From the NCBI GenBank assembly GCA_002727195.1, contig PBWH01000003.1, positions 1 to 64,000 of the forward strand: DNA of 64,000 bases, in the 5' to 3' direction. The translations under genes and the position numbers were made by a program. Positions 1 to 8,842 of this stretch are shown in pieces (the stretch's first letter is position 1; every line of letters starts with the position of its first letter). The DNA comes from Gemmatimonadota bacterium (GTDB lineage: Bacteria > Latescibacterota > UBA2968). The notes under the pieces are model-generated. The model did not search any database. It was not told where the DNA came from and saw only the letters and a list, made by a program, of their open reading frames with translations.

Positions 1-123
1 TCACCGACGTGTCCTCAGTCAAGGAGGCATTGCAAGAGAACATTTGCGAAATCAGCATTCCCATAACGGGAGCAGCCCTCCTGGAACCGCGTCCAGAAGG
101 GCTACTCAACCGTGTCTTTCTTT
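1..123. other. Window edge, no supported gene
   Basis: Short reading frames run off the left edge on both strands, but none has a convincing start, codon pattern or recognisable protein. An imperfect inverted repeat pairs 74-85 with 92-103 (12 bp, one mismatch). It lies downstream of the minus-strand tRNA-Glu gene, but no T run follows it on that strand, so I do not call it a terminator. Confidence 0.4.
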
Positions 124-199
124 TGGTGACCCCGAGGGGAGTCGAACCCCCGTTTCCTGAGTGAGAGTCAGGTGTCCTAGGCCACTGAACGACGGGGTC
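124..199 (-). tRNA. tRNA-Glu (CTC anticodon)
   Basis: The minus strand folds as a full cloverleaf. The acceptor arm pairs GACCCCG with CGGGGTC. The anticodon stem CCTGA/TCAGG encloses the loop CTCTCAC, so the anticodon is CTC, reading GAG. The T arm carries GGTTCGACTCC-like sequence. The discriminator base is A and the CCA end is encoded. The gene stands alone with its own promoter at 213-241, about 20 bases upstream. Confidence 0.97.
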
Positions 200-212
200 A
201 CCAAGTCTTCAG

Positions 213-241
213 AATCTAAAGGTGGGGCCCTCACAAGTCAA
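213..241 (-). promoter_or_regulatory. Sigma70-like promoter of tRNA-Glu
   Basis: On the minus strand TTGACT (236-241) and TAGATT (213-218) are separated by exactly 17 bases. Transcription would start about 7 bases downstream, just ahead of the tRNA 5' end at 199, which is the usual short leader for a tRNA gene. Confidence 0.75.
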
Positions 242-330
242 GACGCCGATAGTAGTGAGTCGAGGTTCTGGTGACAGGTAGCGATTTTACTATGCCCCTG
301 AAACCCGCATAAACACTGGCTTTTAGGCAT

Positions 331-360
331 AAAAAAAGCCGACAGCATAAACTGTCGGCT
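331..360 (-). terminator. Rho-independent terminator after tRNA-fMet
   Basis: A perfect 9-bp stem (337-345 with 352-360) has a 6-base loop. On the minus strand it is followed directly by a run of seven T. It ends the tRNA-fMet transcript, so tRNA-Glu is transcribed separately. Confidence 0.9.
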
Positions 361-370
361 CTCAAATCCT

Positions 371-447
<77 letters not shown>

Positions 448-468
448 ACCTCTTGATCAGACGCAGAG

Positions 469-497
469 AATCAAGCCATCTGTTAGAATCGTGTCAA
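469..497 (-). promoter_or_regulatory. Possible promoter of tRNA-fMet
   Basis: A perfect TTGACA on the minus strand (492-497) is followed after 17 bases by TTGATT (469-474), a weak -10 element. It overlaps the last bases of the upstream corC gene and would start the transcript some 15 bases before the tRNA. Read-through from corC is the alternative. Confidence 0.45.
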
Positions 498-1801
498 GCC
501 AATTCTTGGCCCGATGTCGCATCAGAAGGGGCGTCCTTGGTCTCTTCTTCATCCACCCGGACGATCTGCACGTTCGTAATCCGCTGGCCGATTACGTCCT
601 CGATCAGGAGTGACAGCGAAGCGAATACAAATGTCTCCCCCTTGTCCGGTACGTGTCCGAGGTGGTTGTAGATAAAGCCACCAAGGGTTTCGTAACCATC
701 CTGGGGCAGCTCGACATTCATAAGGAGATTCAGGTCGTCGATGGCCAACCTGGCATCCGCGACCAGGGTGGTTTTGTCCGCTGACCAGGCGAAGAGTGGC
801 TCCTCGTCGTCATATTCGTCCTGGATTTCGCCGAAAATTTCCTCGATCAGGTCTTCCAGCGTAACGAGTCCTGATGTACCCCCATACTCATCCAGGACGA
901 TCGCCATGTGGACACGGTTACTCTTGAATTCGGTCAGGAGTTCATCGATGGTCTTGTTCTCGGACACGAAGTGCGGCTCTCTCATCAGGTCCTGAATCTG
1001 CCAGCCTTCCCCCCGGATCACGGCGTGAAGGACGTCCTTGACGTAGACGATGCCTTTGATGTGGTCGACTCGCTCTTCGAAGACAGGGATCCGAGAATGG
1101 CGTGACTTTACGATAACATCCAGCAACTCATTCTTGTCTCCCGCCAGGTCGCCGCAGATCATGTCGATTCGAGGAATCAGCACCTCTTTGACCGTGGTGT
1201 CCCCGAACTCGAACACGCCCTCGATCATGTCCCTTTCTTCGACTTCGATCGTTCCCTCTTCCGTCTCCGATTCCACGATGTTGCGAAGCTCATCTTCCTT
1301 GATGGCCCTAGTGTCATCTTCTGAAACGAACATCTGCTGAGCTTTGAGCAGAAGGAGCCCAGGAAGTAAGAAGACCAGGTAGACGGGGTAGCCCGCCAAC
1401 AGGATTTTGGGCAGGGGGGCTTCCGATCCCTCCTCGCGTCGGTAGGGCGGCGCGAGGTTGGTCAAGAGCATGGCTACCAATACAAAGAGGGCTGTCACGA
1501 GCAGGCCCTCGACGGCCGGCCACGGCGACTGGATGTAGTCGCGGATGGGAGTCGTTACACGGAGAAAGACGATGCACCCAACACCAAGGGTCGTGATCTG
1601 CCCGACCGAGATGGCCTGGGCCAGGACGTTCCTTGGGTTGAACATCGACAGAAGGAGAGATGCCCTGGGCACCCCGGCCTCCACCAGTTTCTCGACTGTG
1701 GAACGGCTGAGGGAATTGTTGATCATTCCCAGACGCGATAGAACCGCGTTAATGGCGAAGGTAAAGATGAGTATTACTAGGCTTGGCCAAACAGGGTCCA
1801 A
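494..1801 (-). CDS. corC: CNNM/CorC family transporter with CBS pair
   Basis: A 435-residue integral membrane protein of the hemolysin C/CorC (CNNM) family, associated with divalent cation (Mg/Co) export or homeostasis. The N-terminal DUF21 membrane domain (about residues 5-190) opens with a hydrophobic segment and a conserved SLSRS-like stretch. It is followed by tandem CBS domains (about 205-325) and the C-terminal CorC/HlyC domain (about 345-425). The start is TTG. An in-frame stop lies immediately before it, so the frame cannot extend upstream. It is the last protein gene of a minus-strand cluster phoH, pgpH, ybeY, corC, an order seen in many bacteria. The specific transported ion cannot be read from sequence. 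Confidence 0.9.
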   Translation of the reverse strand: MDPVWPSLVILIFTFAINAVLSRLGMINNSLSRSTVEKLVEAGVPRASLLLSMFNPRNVLAQAISVGQITTLGVGCIVFLRVTTPIRDYIQSPWPAVEGLLVTALFVLVAMLLTNLAPPYRREEGSEAPLPKILLAGYPVYLVFLLPGLLLLKAQQMFVSEDDTRAIKEDELRNIVESETEEGTIEVEERDMIEGVFEFGDTTVKEVLIPRIDMICGDLAGDKNELLDVIVKSRHSRIPVFEERVDHIKGIVYVKDVLHAVIRGEGWQIQDLMREPHFVSENKTIDELLTEFKSNRVHMAIVLDEYGGTSGLVTLEDLIEEIFGEIQDEYDDEEPLFAWSADKTTLVADARLAIDDLNLLMNVELPQDGYETLGGFIYNHLGHVPDKGETFVFASLSLLIEDVIGQRITNVQIVRVDEEETKDAPSDATSGQELA

Positions 1802-1829
1802 CTAGGGCTCACGCTCCTCTCTGTCTCGC

Positions 1830-2270
1830 TCAAAACTTGCGAGAGTTGGGTGATAGGGGACGACAGCGTTCGAGATATCGGTCCTCTTGGGCCCGCATGC
1901 GTTCGTACCCCTCGTCCGTCTCGTGTTCGTATCCGAGGAGATGAAGCATCCCGTGTATGGCGAGATGTGACACCTCCGTCTGCAGGTCTCTGCCTGCTTC
2001 AAGCGCTTGATTCTGGGCGGTCTCCGAGGAGATGTAAATCTCGCCGAGACAGTCAGACTCAGGGGCCGTATCGTCCAGCAGTTCGAAGGACAGCACGTCG
2101 GTCGGTCTGTCGAGCTGACGGTAATCCCGGTTCAGTTGCTGAATATGATCGTCCGATGTGACGACGACGTTTACCTGTGTCTGTGTGTCGTGGTCACGCA
2201 GCATCGTGTTCAATATGTCAACAATAGGTTGCTCGATGGCCTCGCCCGATGCGTCGATCCACTCGATCAC
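1830..2270 (-). CDS. ybeY: Endoribonuclease YbeY (16S rRNA maturation)
   Basis: Single-strand-specific metallo-endoribonuclease that helps mature the 16S rRNA 3' end and takes part in ribosome quality control. The zinc motif is visible as HGMLHLLGYEH near the C terminus. I prefer the GTG at 2270 as start. It overlaps the pgpH stop codon as GTGA, has AGGA six bases upstream, and gives a 146-residue protein of the usual size. An upstream in-frame TTG at 2324 would add 18 residues but has no ribosome binding site. The GTGA overlap implies translational coupling to pgpH. Confidence 0.92.
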   Translation of the reverse strand: MIEWIDASGEAIEQPIVDILNTMLRDHDTQTQVNVVVTSDDHIQQLNRDYRQLDRPTDVLSFELLDDTAPESDCLGEIYISSETAQNQALEAGRDLQTEVSHLAIHGMLHLLGYEHETDEGYERMRAQEDRYLERCRPLSPNSRKF

Positions 2271-4615
2271 GTGCGTTCCTGCTTCCGGCGCAGTTTCTGA
2301 CGGCTCTGCTGTTCTTGTTGCCAAGGATAGGCGACGCGTGCGTGCCGTGTCGCCTCCAGAATCGGCAGGAATGCCTCCTGGATGCGTGTAAGATCGCGTA
2401 GGGTCAGGTCACATTCGTCGAGTTCGCCCGCGGTGAATCGCCCCTTGATGATCGTCTGGACCATGCCCTTGATCTGATCCGGTGCGTTGCCGGGTATGGT
2501 CCGAGTCGCCGATTCGATCGCGTCGGCCAGGTTGACGATCCCTGCTTCTTTTGTTTGTGGCTTTGGTCCGGGGTATCTGAAGTCCTCGTCTCGAACTGCC
2601 TGCTTGTCCCCACGCTCGAGCGCTCGATGCTTGAAGCTCGCGATCTCACCCGTTCCGTGGTGTTGGGGGATGATGTCGATGATGGCGCGGGGGAGACCCT
2701 CTTCACGCGCGAGCTCGACGCCTTCCTTTACGTGCGAGATCAAGATCAGTGCACTCATCCTGGGCTGCAACTCGTCGTGCGGGTTCACGCCCTTCTGGTT
2801 TTCGATGAAGTAGTGCGGACGAATCATCTTCCCGATGTCGTGATAGTAGCATCCCACCCGCGAGAGAAGGGGATCCGCGCCGATCGCTTCGGCTGCCGCT
2901 TCGGACAGGCTCGCCATGATGATGCTGTGGCTATAGGTGCCCGGAGCTCGGATGGCGAGGTTCCTCAGCAGTGGGCGGTTCAGGTCGGACAGCTCGAGGA
3001 GGGTGATCGACGTAATCACGTTGAAGGTGCTCTCGAAGATCGGGAGCAGCCCGATCGCGAGGATGGCTGACCCGCAGGATGTGAAGATGCCGAAGATCAC
3101 GTCCCCCCGAGCACGTTCGAGGAAGTCCTCGAGCGTGGCATAGTTGGAGAAGAGGATGCCCGTCGCCAGGATCGTCAGCATGTAGGCCGCGCTGATGTAG
3201 GCGATTGACCGGTAGAAGTCGCCGCGATTAAGCACGTTTCTGACGGCGAATGCGCCCACGGCGCCGGTCACCATGAACACGACGCTGTGTTGCAGGCTGC
3301 CAAGAATACTCGAGCAGATCACGGCAGCGACGACAGATACGAGCATCCCGATCTCAGCGTCGAACAGGACGGTCGCGATAATCGCCGAAAGGGCGATCGG
3401 CACCAGAAAGGGGGTGATGGCACCACCTTCTGCGGCGTAGTGAGCCACCACGGCGGGAATCAGGACCAGGATCCCGAAGAGGACGAAGTTAGAAGTCTGT
3501 CGGTATATGGGCTCGCGGAACGAACCGAGGAACGCGAATAGGGTTGCGACCATCAGACCGGAGATGACGAAGCGACCGACGGTCTGGAGGGTCGGCAGGT
3601 ATGGATCCTGCTGCCGCTCTTGGTTCAGATGGCGGACGAGTGACTGCAGCTTGTCGACGTGCTCGGGCGTGACTCGCTCGTGCTCGTCGATGATGCGCTC
3701 CCCCTTGAGGACGCTTCCCTTGATGGGTGAGATCGTCTCGATCGCTTGGCGGCGACGGGACTCTGTTTCAGATTCTGAATAGGCGAGGTTCGGGACGAGG
3801 AAAGACGTGACGAGCTCGTAGGCGCCCCTGATCCGACGTGTCTCATTCTCCGTGTAGGTCGAAAGGATGCGTTCCCGGAGCGCCCCGGTTAGCTGATCCA
3901 GGTCCCTGACCTGTTCAGCAGGTGTCATCACCTCCGCGCTGGTGCTGACGAGGTTCAGGGTGTCGGCCTGCATCCCTGACTGGCTGTGACTCTCGATCAG
4001 GCCGACCTCGTAGCTCAACCCGAACAGGGATTGTGTCAGCGAGCGCAGCGAGTCCAGGCCAGAGGACGCCAGGTCGCGCTCATTCAGGAGAAAAAAGAGG
4101 GTGCCGTCTGAAATCGGCCTCGTCTCGGGGTGGGTGATTCTGAGCCGGGAGACACGTGCTGAATCGGCGAGGTCCGACATCCGAAGGGCCTCGATGTCCC
4201 GGAACAGCGCCTCCATCGCGGCCGAACGTTCGACCGCGACCCGGGCATTCACGAAGAAGACCGGTCTGACGGCGGCGCGGGCCTCGGCGGTTTCGGCTGC
4301 GTAGTCCTTCTCGCTCTTGTGGATGGAGAAACTGACAGGAGCGAGGACTTCCTCGAGTGCGACCGGACTGCTCTCCAGCCAAGTGATCTCGTATGTCTGA
4401 CTAGTCGGGTAGAGCGTTGTCAGGATCACTGTCAACACGGCCAGGATGCCGTATCGGGCGAGTTGATCCCGGTATCCCTGCCGCCAGGGCTTGCGCTCGC
4501 GACCGAGCTCTATGCCGTGAGCCGCGGTTTTTTTAGCTGGTCTCAGCACTGTTCTCTGATGTCTTGTTTTTGAGGTCGTCGGTGAGGGGAAGCTCCTGCT
4601 GGATGGAAGACTCAT
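2267..4615 (-). CDS. pgpH: 7TM-HD cyclic-di-AMP phosphodiesterase (PgpH type)
   Basis: Membrane phosphodiesterase expected to hydrolyse c-di-AMP, based on characterised PgpH homologues. One N-terminal transmembrane helix (about residues 52-68) precedes an extracytoplasmic 7TMR-HDED domain (about 75-340). A block of seven helices follows (about 345-530), then a cytoplasmic HD domain (about 560-720) with the HD pair in CYYHDIGK and a later HH. As drawn, the ATG at 4615 overlaps phoH by 83 bases and has no visible ribosome binding site. A GTG at 4549 is an alternative with a shorter overlap. Between PhoH and YbeY the gene is in its conserved neighbourhood. Confidence 0.92.
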   Translation of the reverse strand: MSLPSSRSFPSPTTSKTRHQRTVLRPAKKTAAHGIELGRERKPWRQGYRDQLARYGILAVLTVILTTLYPTSQTYEITWLESSPVALEEVLAPVSFSIHKSEKDYAAETAEARAAVRPVFFVNARVAVERSAAMEALFRDIEALRMSDLADSARVSRLRITHPETRPISDGTLFFLLNERDLASSGLDSLRSLTQSLFGLSYEVGLIESHSQSGMQADTLNLVSTSAEVMTPAEQVRDLDQLTGALRERILSTYTENETRRIRGAYELVTSFLVPNLAYSESETESRRRQAIETISPIKGSVLKGERIIDEHERVTPEHVDKLQSLVRHLNQERQQDPYLPTLQTVGRFVISGLMVATLFAFLGSFREPIYRQTSNFVLFGILVLIPAVVAHYAAEGGAITPFLVPIALSAIIATVLFDAEIGMLVSVVAAVICSSILGSLQHSVVFMVTGAVGAFAVRNVLNRGDFYRSIAYISAAYMLTILATGILFSNYATLEDFLERARGDVIFGIFTSCGSAILAIGLLPIFESTFNVITSITLLELSDLNRPLLRNLAIRAPGTYSHSIIMASLSEAAAEAIGADPLLSRVGCYYHDIGKMIRPHYFIENQKGVNPHDELQPRMSALILISHVKEGVELAREEGLPRAIIDIIPQHHGTGEIASFKHRALERGDKQAVRDEDFRYPGPKPQTKEAGIVNLADAIESATRTIPGNAPDQIKGMVQTIIKGRFTAGELDECDLTLRDLTRIQEAFLPILEATRHARVAYPWQQEQQSRQKLRRKQERT

Positions 4616-5573
4616 AGCAGTCGTAGGCGTTGATGATTTCCTGCACCAGAGCGTGTCGGACCACGTCCTGTTCCGTGAAGTGGACGAATCGAATCGCCTC
4701 GATGTGCGACAGGATGCGCTGCACGTGAATGAGGCCGGACTGTGATCCCGACGGCAGATCGACCTGGGTGATGTCCCCGGTAATTACTGCCTTCGAATTT
4801 GCGCCCAGCCGTGTCAGGAACATCTTCATCTGGCTGATGCTGGTGTTCTGGGCTTCATCCAGGATGACGAACGCGTTGTTCAGGGTGCGACCACGCATAA
4901 AGGCGAGCGGGGCGATCTCGAGTGTTCCCAGTTGCATGAGTCTGCCCATCTGGTCTCCCGGAATCATGTCCCGGAGCGCGTCATAGAGCGGACGGAGATA
5001 GGGGTCTACCTTCTCCTGTATGTCCCCTGGCAGGAACCCAAGGCTCTCGCCCGCTTCAACGGCTGGCCGGGTCAGGATGATTCTGGACACTTCTTTCCTG
5101 CGGAGAGCTGCGATGGCGCAGGCTACCGCGAGATACGTCTTCCCGGTTCCAGCTGGCCCAACGCCGAACACGATGTCGTAGGCCTTTACGGACGAGATAT
5201 AGTCAGCCTGACGTTCGGAGCGCGGTCGAATCGCACCCTTCTTTGTCAGGATCGTTGTGTCATCTTCATCCTCATGCTCTCTCTCGGGGTGCGATATGGC
5301 CGGGGCGGAGAGGAGGTCGGATGAACTGACATCGTCGCCTCTGCGAAGAAGTGAGATCATCTCGTCGATCAACCCAGCGACAAGTCGGACACTCAATTCA
5401 TCGCCATCGAGGCGAATCGTATCGCCCCGTGCCGTGATCTTGACACCATACCTGGATTCAAGTGCGATCAGGTTGGCGTCATTGTGTCCGTATAGCGAGA
5501 GCGGGTCGACGCCCTGCGTAGGGATTCTTTGGGAAGTCTGGGCCGAGTTGAGAGTCGGCGAATCCGTTGCCAT
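4533..5573 (-). CDS. PhoH-like ATPase (PhoH/PhoL)
   Basis: A 346-residue cytoplasmic P-loop ATPase of the PhoH family, probably RNA-associated. The N terminus has a short KH-like RNA-binding region (about residues 30-80). The ATPase domain follows with Walker A GPAGTGKT at 139-146 and a Walker B region ending FVILDEAQN. The order phoH, pgpH, ybeY is conserved across bacteria and links the protein to RNA metabolism and ribosome maturation. The ATG at 5573 has only a weak purine-rich leader, and a strong hairpin at 5611-5649 stands just upstream. Confidence 0.92.
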   Translation of the reverse strand: MATDSPTLNSAQTSQRIPTQGVDPLSLYGHNDANLIALESRYGVKITARGDTIRLDGDELSVRLVAGLIDEMISLLRRGDDVSSSDLLSAPAISHPEREHEDEDDTTILTKKGAIRPRSERQADYISSVKAYDIVFGVGPAGTGKTYLAVACAIAALRRKEVSRIILTRPAVEAGESLGFLPGDIQEKVDPYLRPLYDALRDMIPGDQMGRLMQLGTLEIAPLAFMRGRTLNNAFVILDEAQNTSISQMKMFLTRLGANSKAVITGDITQVDLPSGSQSGLIHVQRILSHIEAIRFVHFTEQDVVRHALVQEIINAYDCYESSIQQELPLTDDLKNKTSENSAETS

Positions 5574-5725
5574 AGGCTTGGGGTTCTCTTCTTCCGAGGT
5601 AGATAGAGAAAAGGCTCTCGTTCTCGCAAACCGCGAGAACGAGAGCCTTCTGCCGGGTATTTAGTCCTGTTTTAATCGTTCCATTCGTCAACCGGCGATG
5701 GGCCGGTGGTTTTTTCTGATCGTGC
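5574..5725 (-). terminator. Spacer with 17-bp hairpin terminator and a second hairpin
   Basis: A perfect 17-bp stem (5611-5627 with 5633-5649) has a 5-base loop. On the minus strand it is followed by TTTTCTCT, so it should end transcription from the LysM gene about 80 bases after that gene's stop. A second, shorter hairpin near 5692-5710 is followed by a T run only on the plus strand, where no gene precedes it. I see no good promoter for phoH here, so partial read-through of the first hairpin may supply it. Confidence 0.75.
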
Positions 5726-6568
5726 CTAGTTGGCTGGAACGTCGAGGACTTGAGCAGGGAAAATCAGGTTGGCATCCAGAATCTGTGACTGATTTGCCTT
5801 GAGCAGACGGTGCCACTTGGTCGGGTCTTTGTAGACCGCGCCCGCGATCGAGGAGAGACTCTGACCAGTGACCACCAGATGCTGGTTGAGGTCGACGCCG
5901 AAAGGCACGTTGAGCGACCAGTTGGGGTAGATAAGGTCAGGATTCTTGATCTTGCCCTTGTTCTCAACGTAGATGCGGGGCCAGAGGTAAGGATCGCTGT
6001 AGATCGACGGCTTCTTGGCGATGTTCCAGAGGTTGTCGCCGCGCATTACCGTATACTGCTTGATCCGCTTGCGCGGCATCCGGGCCTTCACGCGCTCGAG
6101 CAACTGATCGATGTTCGCCAGCTTATTGGCGGCGTCGGGGAGAAGAGCCCTGTTGTCCTCCTTTATCTGCGCGACGCGTTCCTCGATCGAGTCGATCTCG
6201 TCACGCTTCTCGAACAGCGCCTCTTCTGACAGGTTCAACAGACCCATCAGACGAGCTTCAATCCGGTCGAGTTCAGCCAGGAACGAGTCAATCGATCCCT
6301 GGTCCGTCCCAAGCAGTTCATAGATCTCTTTGTTCACGCTGGCCATGTCGCCCTCAAGGGCTCCGATCTCCGCGCGAAGCTTGTCTCCGGCTTCCTTACA
6401 GGCCGCGAGTGCGCGGCGTGCCTCCGCCGTCCGGCCTTCATACTCGGCCAGCTTGATCTTGTATTCTTCGTAGGTCATTTCCTGCGCTGTTACCGGCACG
6501 CCACCTAGGCCCACAACGAGGGCAAGTGTGCAGAACAGTGCGGCAGTGATCTTTCTGAAACGCATCAT
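5726..6568 (-). CDS. Secreted coiled-coil protein with two LysM domains
   Basis: A 280-residue envelope protein. Residues 1-28 form a signal peptide with a probable cleavage site after VTAQ. Residues 31-165 are a long charged coiled coil. Two LysM domains follow at 171-223 (starting YTVMRGDNLWNIA) and about 230-278. LysM domains bind peptidoglycan or related glycans, so the protein probably tethers or organises something at the cell wall. It lies 13 bases after a small coiled-coil lipoprotein gene, so the two form an operon and may interact. No catalytic domain is present. Confidence 0.85.
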   Translation of the reverse strand: MMRFRKITAALFCTLALVVGLGGVPVTAQEMTYEEYKIKLAEYEGRTAEARRALAACKEAGDKLRAEIGALEGDMASVNKEIYELLGTDQGSIDSFLAELDRIEARLMGLLNLSEEALFEKRDEIDSIEERVAQIKEDNRALLPDAANKLANIDQLLERVKARMPRKRIKQYTVMRGDNLWNIAKKPSIYSDPYLWPRIYVENKGKIKNPDLIYPNWSLNVPFGVDLNQHLVVTGQSLSSIAGAVYKDPTKWHRLLKANQSQILDANLIFPAQVLDVPAN

Positions 6569-6581
6569 CGACTCCTTTCAA

Positions 6582-6851
6582 TCACTCGCTGATGGCTTTC
6601 TGCACAACGTCTCGATCATTGCGAAGCTTTGCCAGCAACGCCTTCTTGTCGGCCAGCTCCTTCTCGAGCTGAGCTCGCGTCTCCCTGCACGTATTGAGGT
6701 CAGCCTCAGCCGATTCAGCCTTCTTCCGTGCTTCTTCCAGCATGGCCAACTGTTCACTGGAGGCCATCACTGTGCAGCCGGACAGTAGGGGAAGGGAGAT
6801 TAGGGCTGCTGCCAGCCCAACACCCGTTGCCCTTTTGAGCAGCTTAGTCAT
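6582..6851 (-). CDS. Small coiled-coil lipoprotein
   Basis: An 89-residue lipoprotein. The signal peptide ends in the lipobox LLSGC with the lipidated cysteine at residue 26. The rest is an alanine- and lysine-rich heptad-like helix, resembling Lpp or other alanine-zipper lipoproteins in build but not clearly homologous. I chose the ATG at 6851 because it begins the signal peptide; an in-frame extension upstream would place hydrophilic residues before it. AGGAG lies 12 bases upstream. It shares a transcript with the LysM gene from the promoter at 6956-6984. Confidence 0.8.
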   Translation of the reverse strand: MTKLLKRATGVGLAAALISLPLLSGCTVMASSEQLAMLEEARKKAESAEADLNTCRETRAQLEKELADKKALLAKLRNDRDVVQKAISE

Positions 6852-6955
6852 AAGACGGCATTTCTCCTGGTATCTTGTGGTAAAGGAGACTGTATCTAGT
6901 TGTCGATCTTTGTAAGACGCACACGAATGACAATACAGCAAAATAGCACCGAGTG

Positions 6956-6984
6956 AAATTACTACAGGCCCAGAGTGAAGTCAA
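6956..6984 (-). promoter_or_regulatory. Sigma70-like promoter of lipoprotein-LysM operon
   Basis: On the minus strand TTGACT (6979-6984) and TAATTT (6956-6961) are 17 bases apart. The predicted leader to the ATG at 6851 is about 100 bases. Confidence 0.65.
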
Positions 6985-7048
6985 GGCCTAATTTCTTAAT
7001 TTACAGCGGTGTTTTTCATTCAGTTGCGTCAGTTCTGAGTCACCGAAA

Positions 7049-8830
7049 TCAGGGATGTATTAGCCTCAATCCGAGCTCTCTCAGCTGAGCATCTGATACC
7101 TCTGATGGGGCGCTGTCCATTAAAGAGGCCGCCGCGTTCGTCTTCGGGAAGGCGATCACGTCCCGGATAAACTCTTTCTGGGCCAGCAGGGCGACTAGGC
7201 GATCGTATCCGAAGGCGATACCACAGTGGGGTGGGGCCCCGTATTTGAAGGCTGACAGGAGGAAACCGAATTTTTCCTCTGCCTCCTCCTCGTCGATCCC
7301 CAGCAGGCGGAACATCCGGTCCTGGACATCCGCCCGGTTGATTCTGACGCTTCCCCCGGCAATCTCGTTGCCGTTCAGGACCAAATCATATGCCTTTGCC
7401 CGAGCTCTGGCCGGATCCGCTTCCATCCCGTTGAGATCCTCGTCGAGCGGGCTTGTGAACGGGTGGTGGCAGGCGACGTAGCGCTTGGACTCGTCGTCGT
7501 ACTCGAGCAGGGGGAACTTGGTCACCCAGGTAAACGCGTATTGCGACGGATCGAGAAGCCCCTGCTGTCTTGCCAACTCGATCCGCAGGTTTCCGAGCGA
7601 GTCAGCGACCACTCCCGGCTTGTCAGCGACAAACAGCAGTAAATCCCCCGGTTCAGCCTCAAGGGCTTCTTGTAGAACCGATTGCGCGGCCTCAGGGAAG
7701 AACTTGACTATTGATGATTCGAATCCTGCGTCGGTGACCTTGATCCAGGCCAACCCCTTCGCGCCGAATTTGGCCACGTAGGCGGTCAGATCGTCAATCT
7801 GTTTGCGTGAGAACGAACAGCAGTTCTTGGCGTTGATGCCTCGGACCTGCCCGCCGTCGCCGATGACGTTCTTGAACACCTGGAACTCAGAGGCTTCCGC
7901 TGCTTCCGCTAGATCCACGATTTCGAATCCGAATCGAGTGTCCGGCCGGTCGACTCCGTAACGGTCAACCGCCTCCTGGTAGGTCATTCTGGGAATCGGG
8001 TCTGGGATATCCTGTCCGATCACCGACTTGAACACGTGCCTCGTCAGGTTCTCGGCCATCTCCATCACGTCGTTTTCTTCGACGAAGGACATCTCGATGT
8101 CGATCTGGGTGAATTCGGGCTGACGATCTCCGCGAAGGTCCTCGTCACGGAAGCATCGGACGATCTGGAAGTACTTCTCGTAGCCAGCGACCATCAGCAG
8201 TTGCTTGTAGGTCTGGGGAGACTGGGGGAGGGCGTAGAAGGACCCCCGGTTCACCCGGGACGGTACGAGGTAGTCCCGTGCACCTTCCGGAGTGCTCTTC
8301 ATTAGGTAAGGTGTTTCGATTTCAAGAAAACCATTGTCTGCTAGGTGCTTACGGACTTCTTGTGAAGTTTTGTGTCGGAGGAGCATCGTGGCTTGGACGT
8401 CCGGGCGTCGGAGGTCCAGGTAGCGATAACGCAATCGGATCTCTTCGCTGAGCTCCTGGTCAGGCTCAATCTGGAAGGGAGGCGTTTCTGCCTCGTTCAG
8501 GACCTTGACGGCATTGCACTCAACGTCGACTGCGCCCGTATCGAGGTTAGGGTTCGCCATACCCTCGGGTCGGGGCTCAACCCTCCCTTGAACGGCCAGG
8601 ACAAACTCGTTCCTGATCGATTCTGCTTTAGCGTGCATCTCAGCCTCGATATCGGGGCGGAACACGACCTGCGTGACCCCCTCCCGGTCTCTCAGGTCGA
8701 CGAAGATGACACCGCCGTGATCCCGGCGTTTGGCCACCCATCCCATCAACACGGCCTCTTTGCCTATATCCTCCTTGCGGAGTGCGTTGCAATGGTGGGT
8801 GCGCTTCCAGCCGTCCAATGATTCTGGCAT
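7049..8830 (-). CDS. aspS: Aspartyl-tRNA synthetase
   Basis: A 593-residue class II synthetase of the bacterial type. It has an N-terminal OB-fold anticodon-binding domain (about residues 1-110), then the catalytic core with FRDEDLRGDRQPEFTQID-type motif 2. A GAD insertion (about 290-420) follows, and the C-terminal motif 3 region contains GIAFGYDRLVAL. Full length for bacterial AspRS. It starts 12 bases after hisS, so the two synthetases are cotranscribed. Whether it charges only tRNA-Asp or also tRNA-Asn cannot be decided here. Confidence 0.97.
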   Translation of the reverse strand: MPESLDGWKRTHHCNALRKEDIGKEAVLMGWVAKRRDHGGVIFVDLRDREGVTQVVFRPDIEAEMHAKAESIRNEFVLAVQGRVEPRPEGMANPNLDTGAVDVECNAVKVLNEAETPPFQIEPDQELSEEIRLRYRYLDLRRPDVQATMLLRHKTSQEVRKHLADNGFLEIETPYLMKSTPEGARDYLVPSRVNRGSFYALPQSPQTYKQLLMVAGYEKYFQIVRCFRDEDLRGDRQPEFTQIDIEMSFVEENDVMEMAENLTRHVFKSVIGQDIPDPIPRMTYQEAVDRYGVDRPDTRFGFEIVDLAEAAEASEFQVFKNVIGDGGQVRGINAKNCCSFSRKQIDDLTAYVAKFGAKGLAWIKVTDAGFESSIVKFFPEAAQSVLQEALEAEPGDLLLFVADKPGVVADSLGNLRIELARQQGLLDPSQYAFTWVTKFPLLEYDDESKRYVACHHPFTSPLDEDLNGMEADPARARAKAYDLVLNGNEIAGGSVRINRADVQDRMFRLLGIDEEEAEEKFGFLLSAFKYGAPPHCGIAFGYDRLVALLAQKEFIRDVIAFPKTNAAASLMDSAPSEVSDAQLRELGLRLIHP

Positions 8831-8842
8831 GATCCGTCCTGT

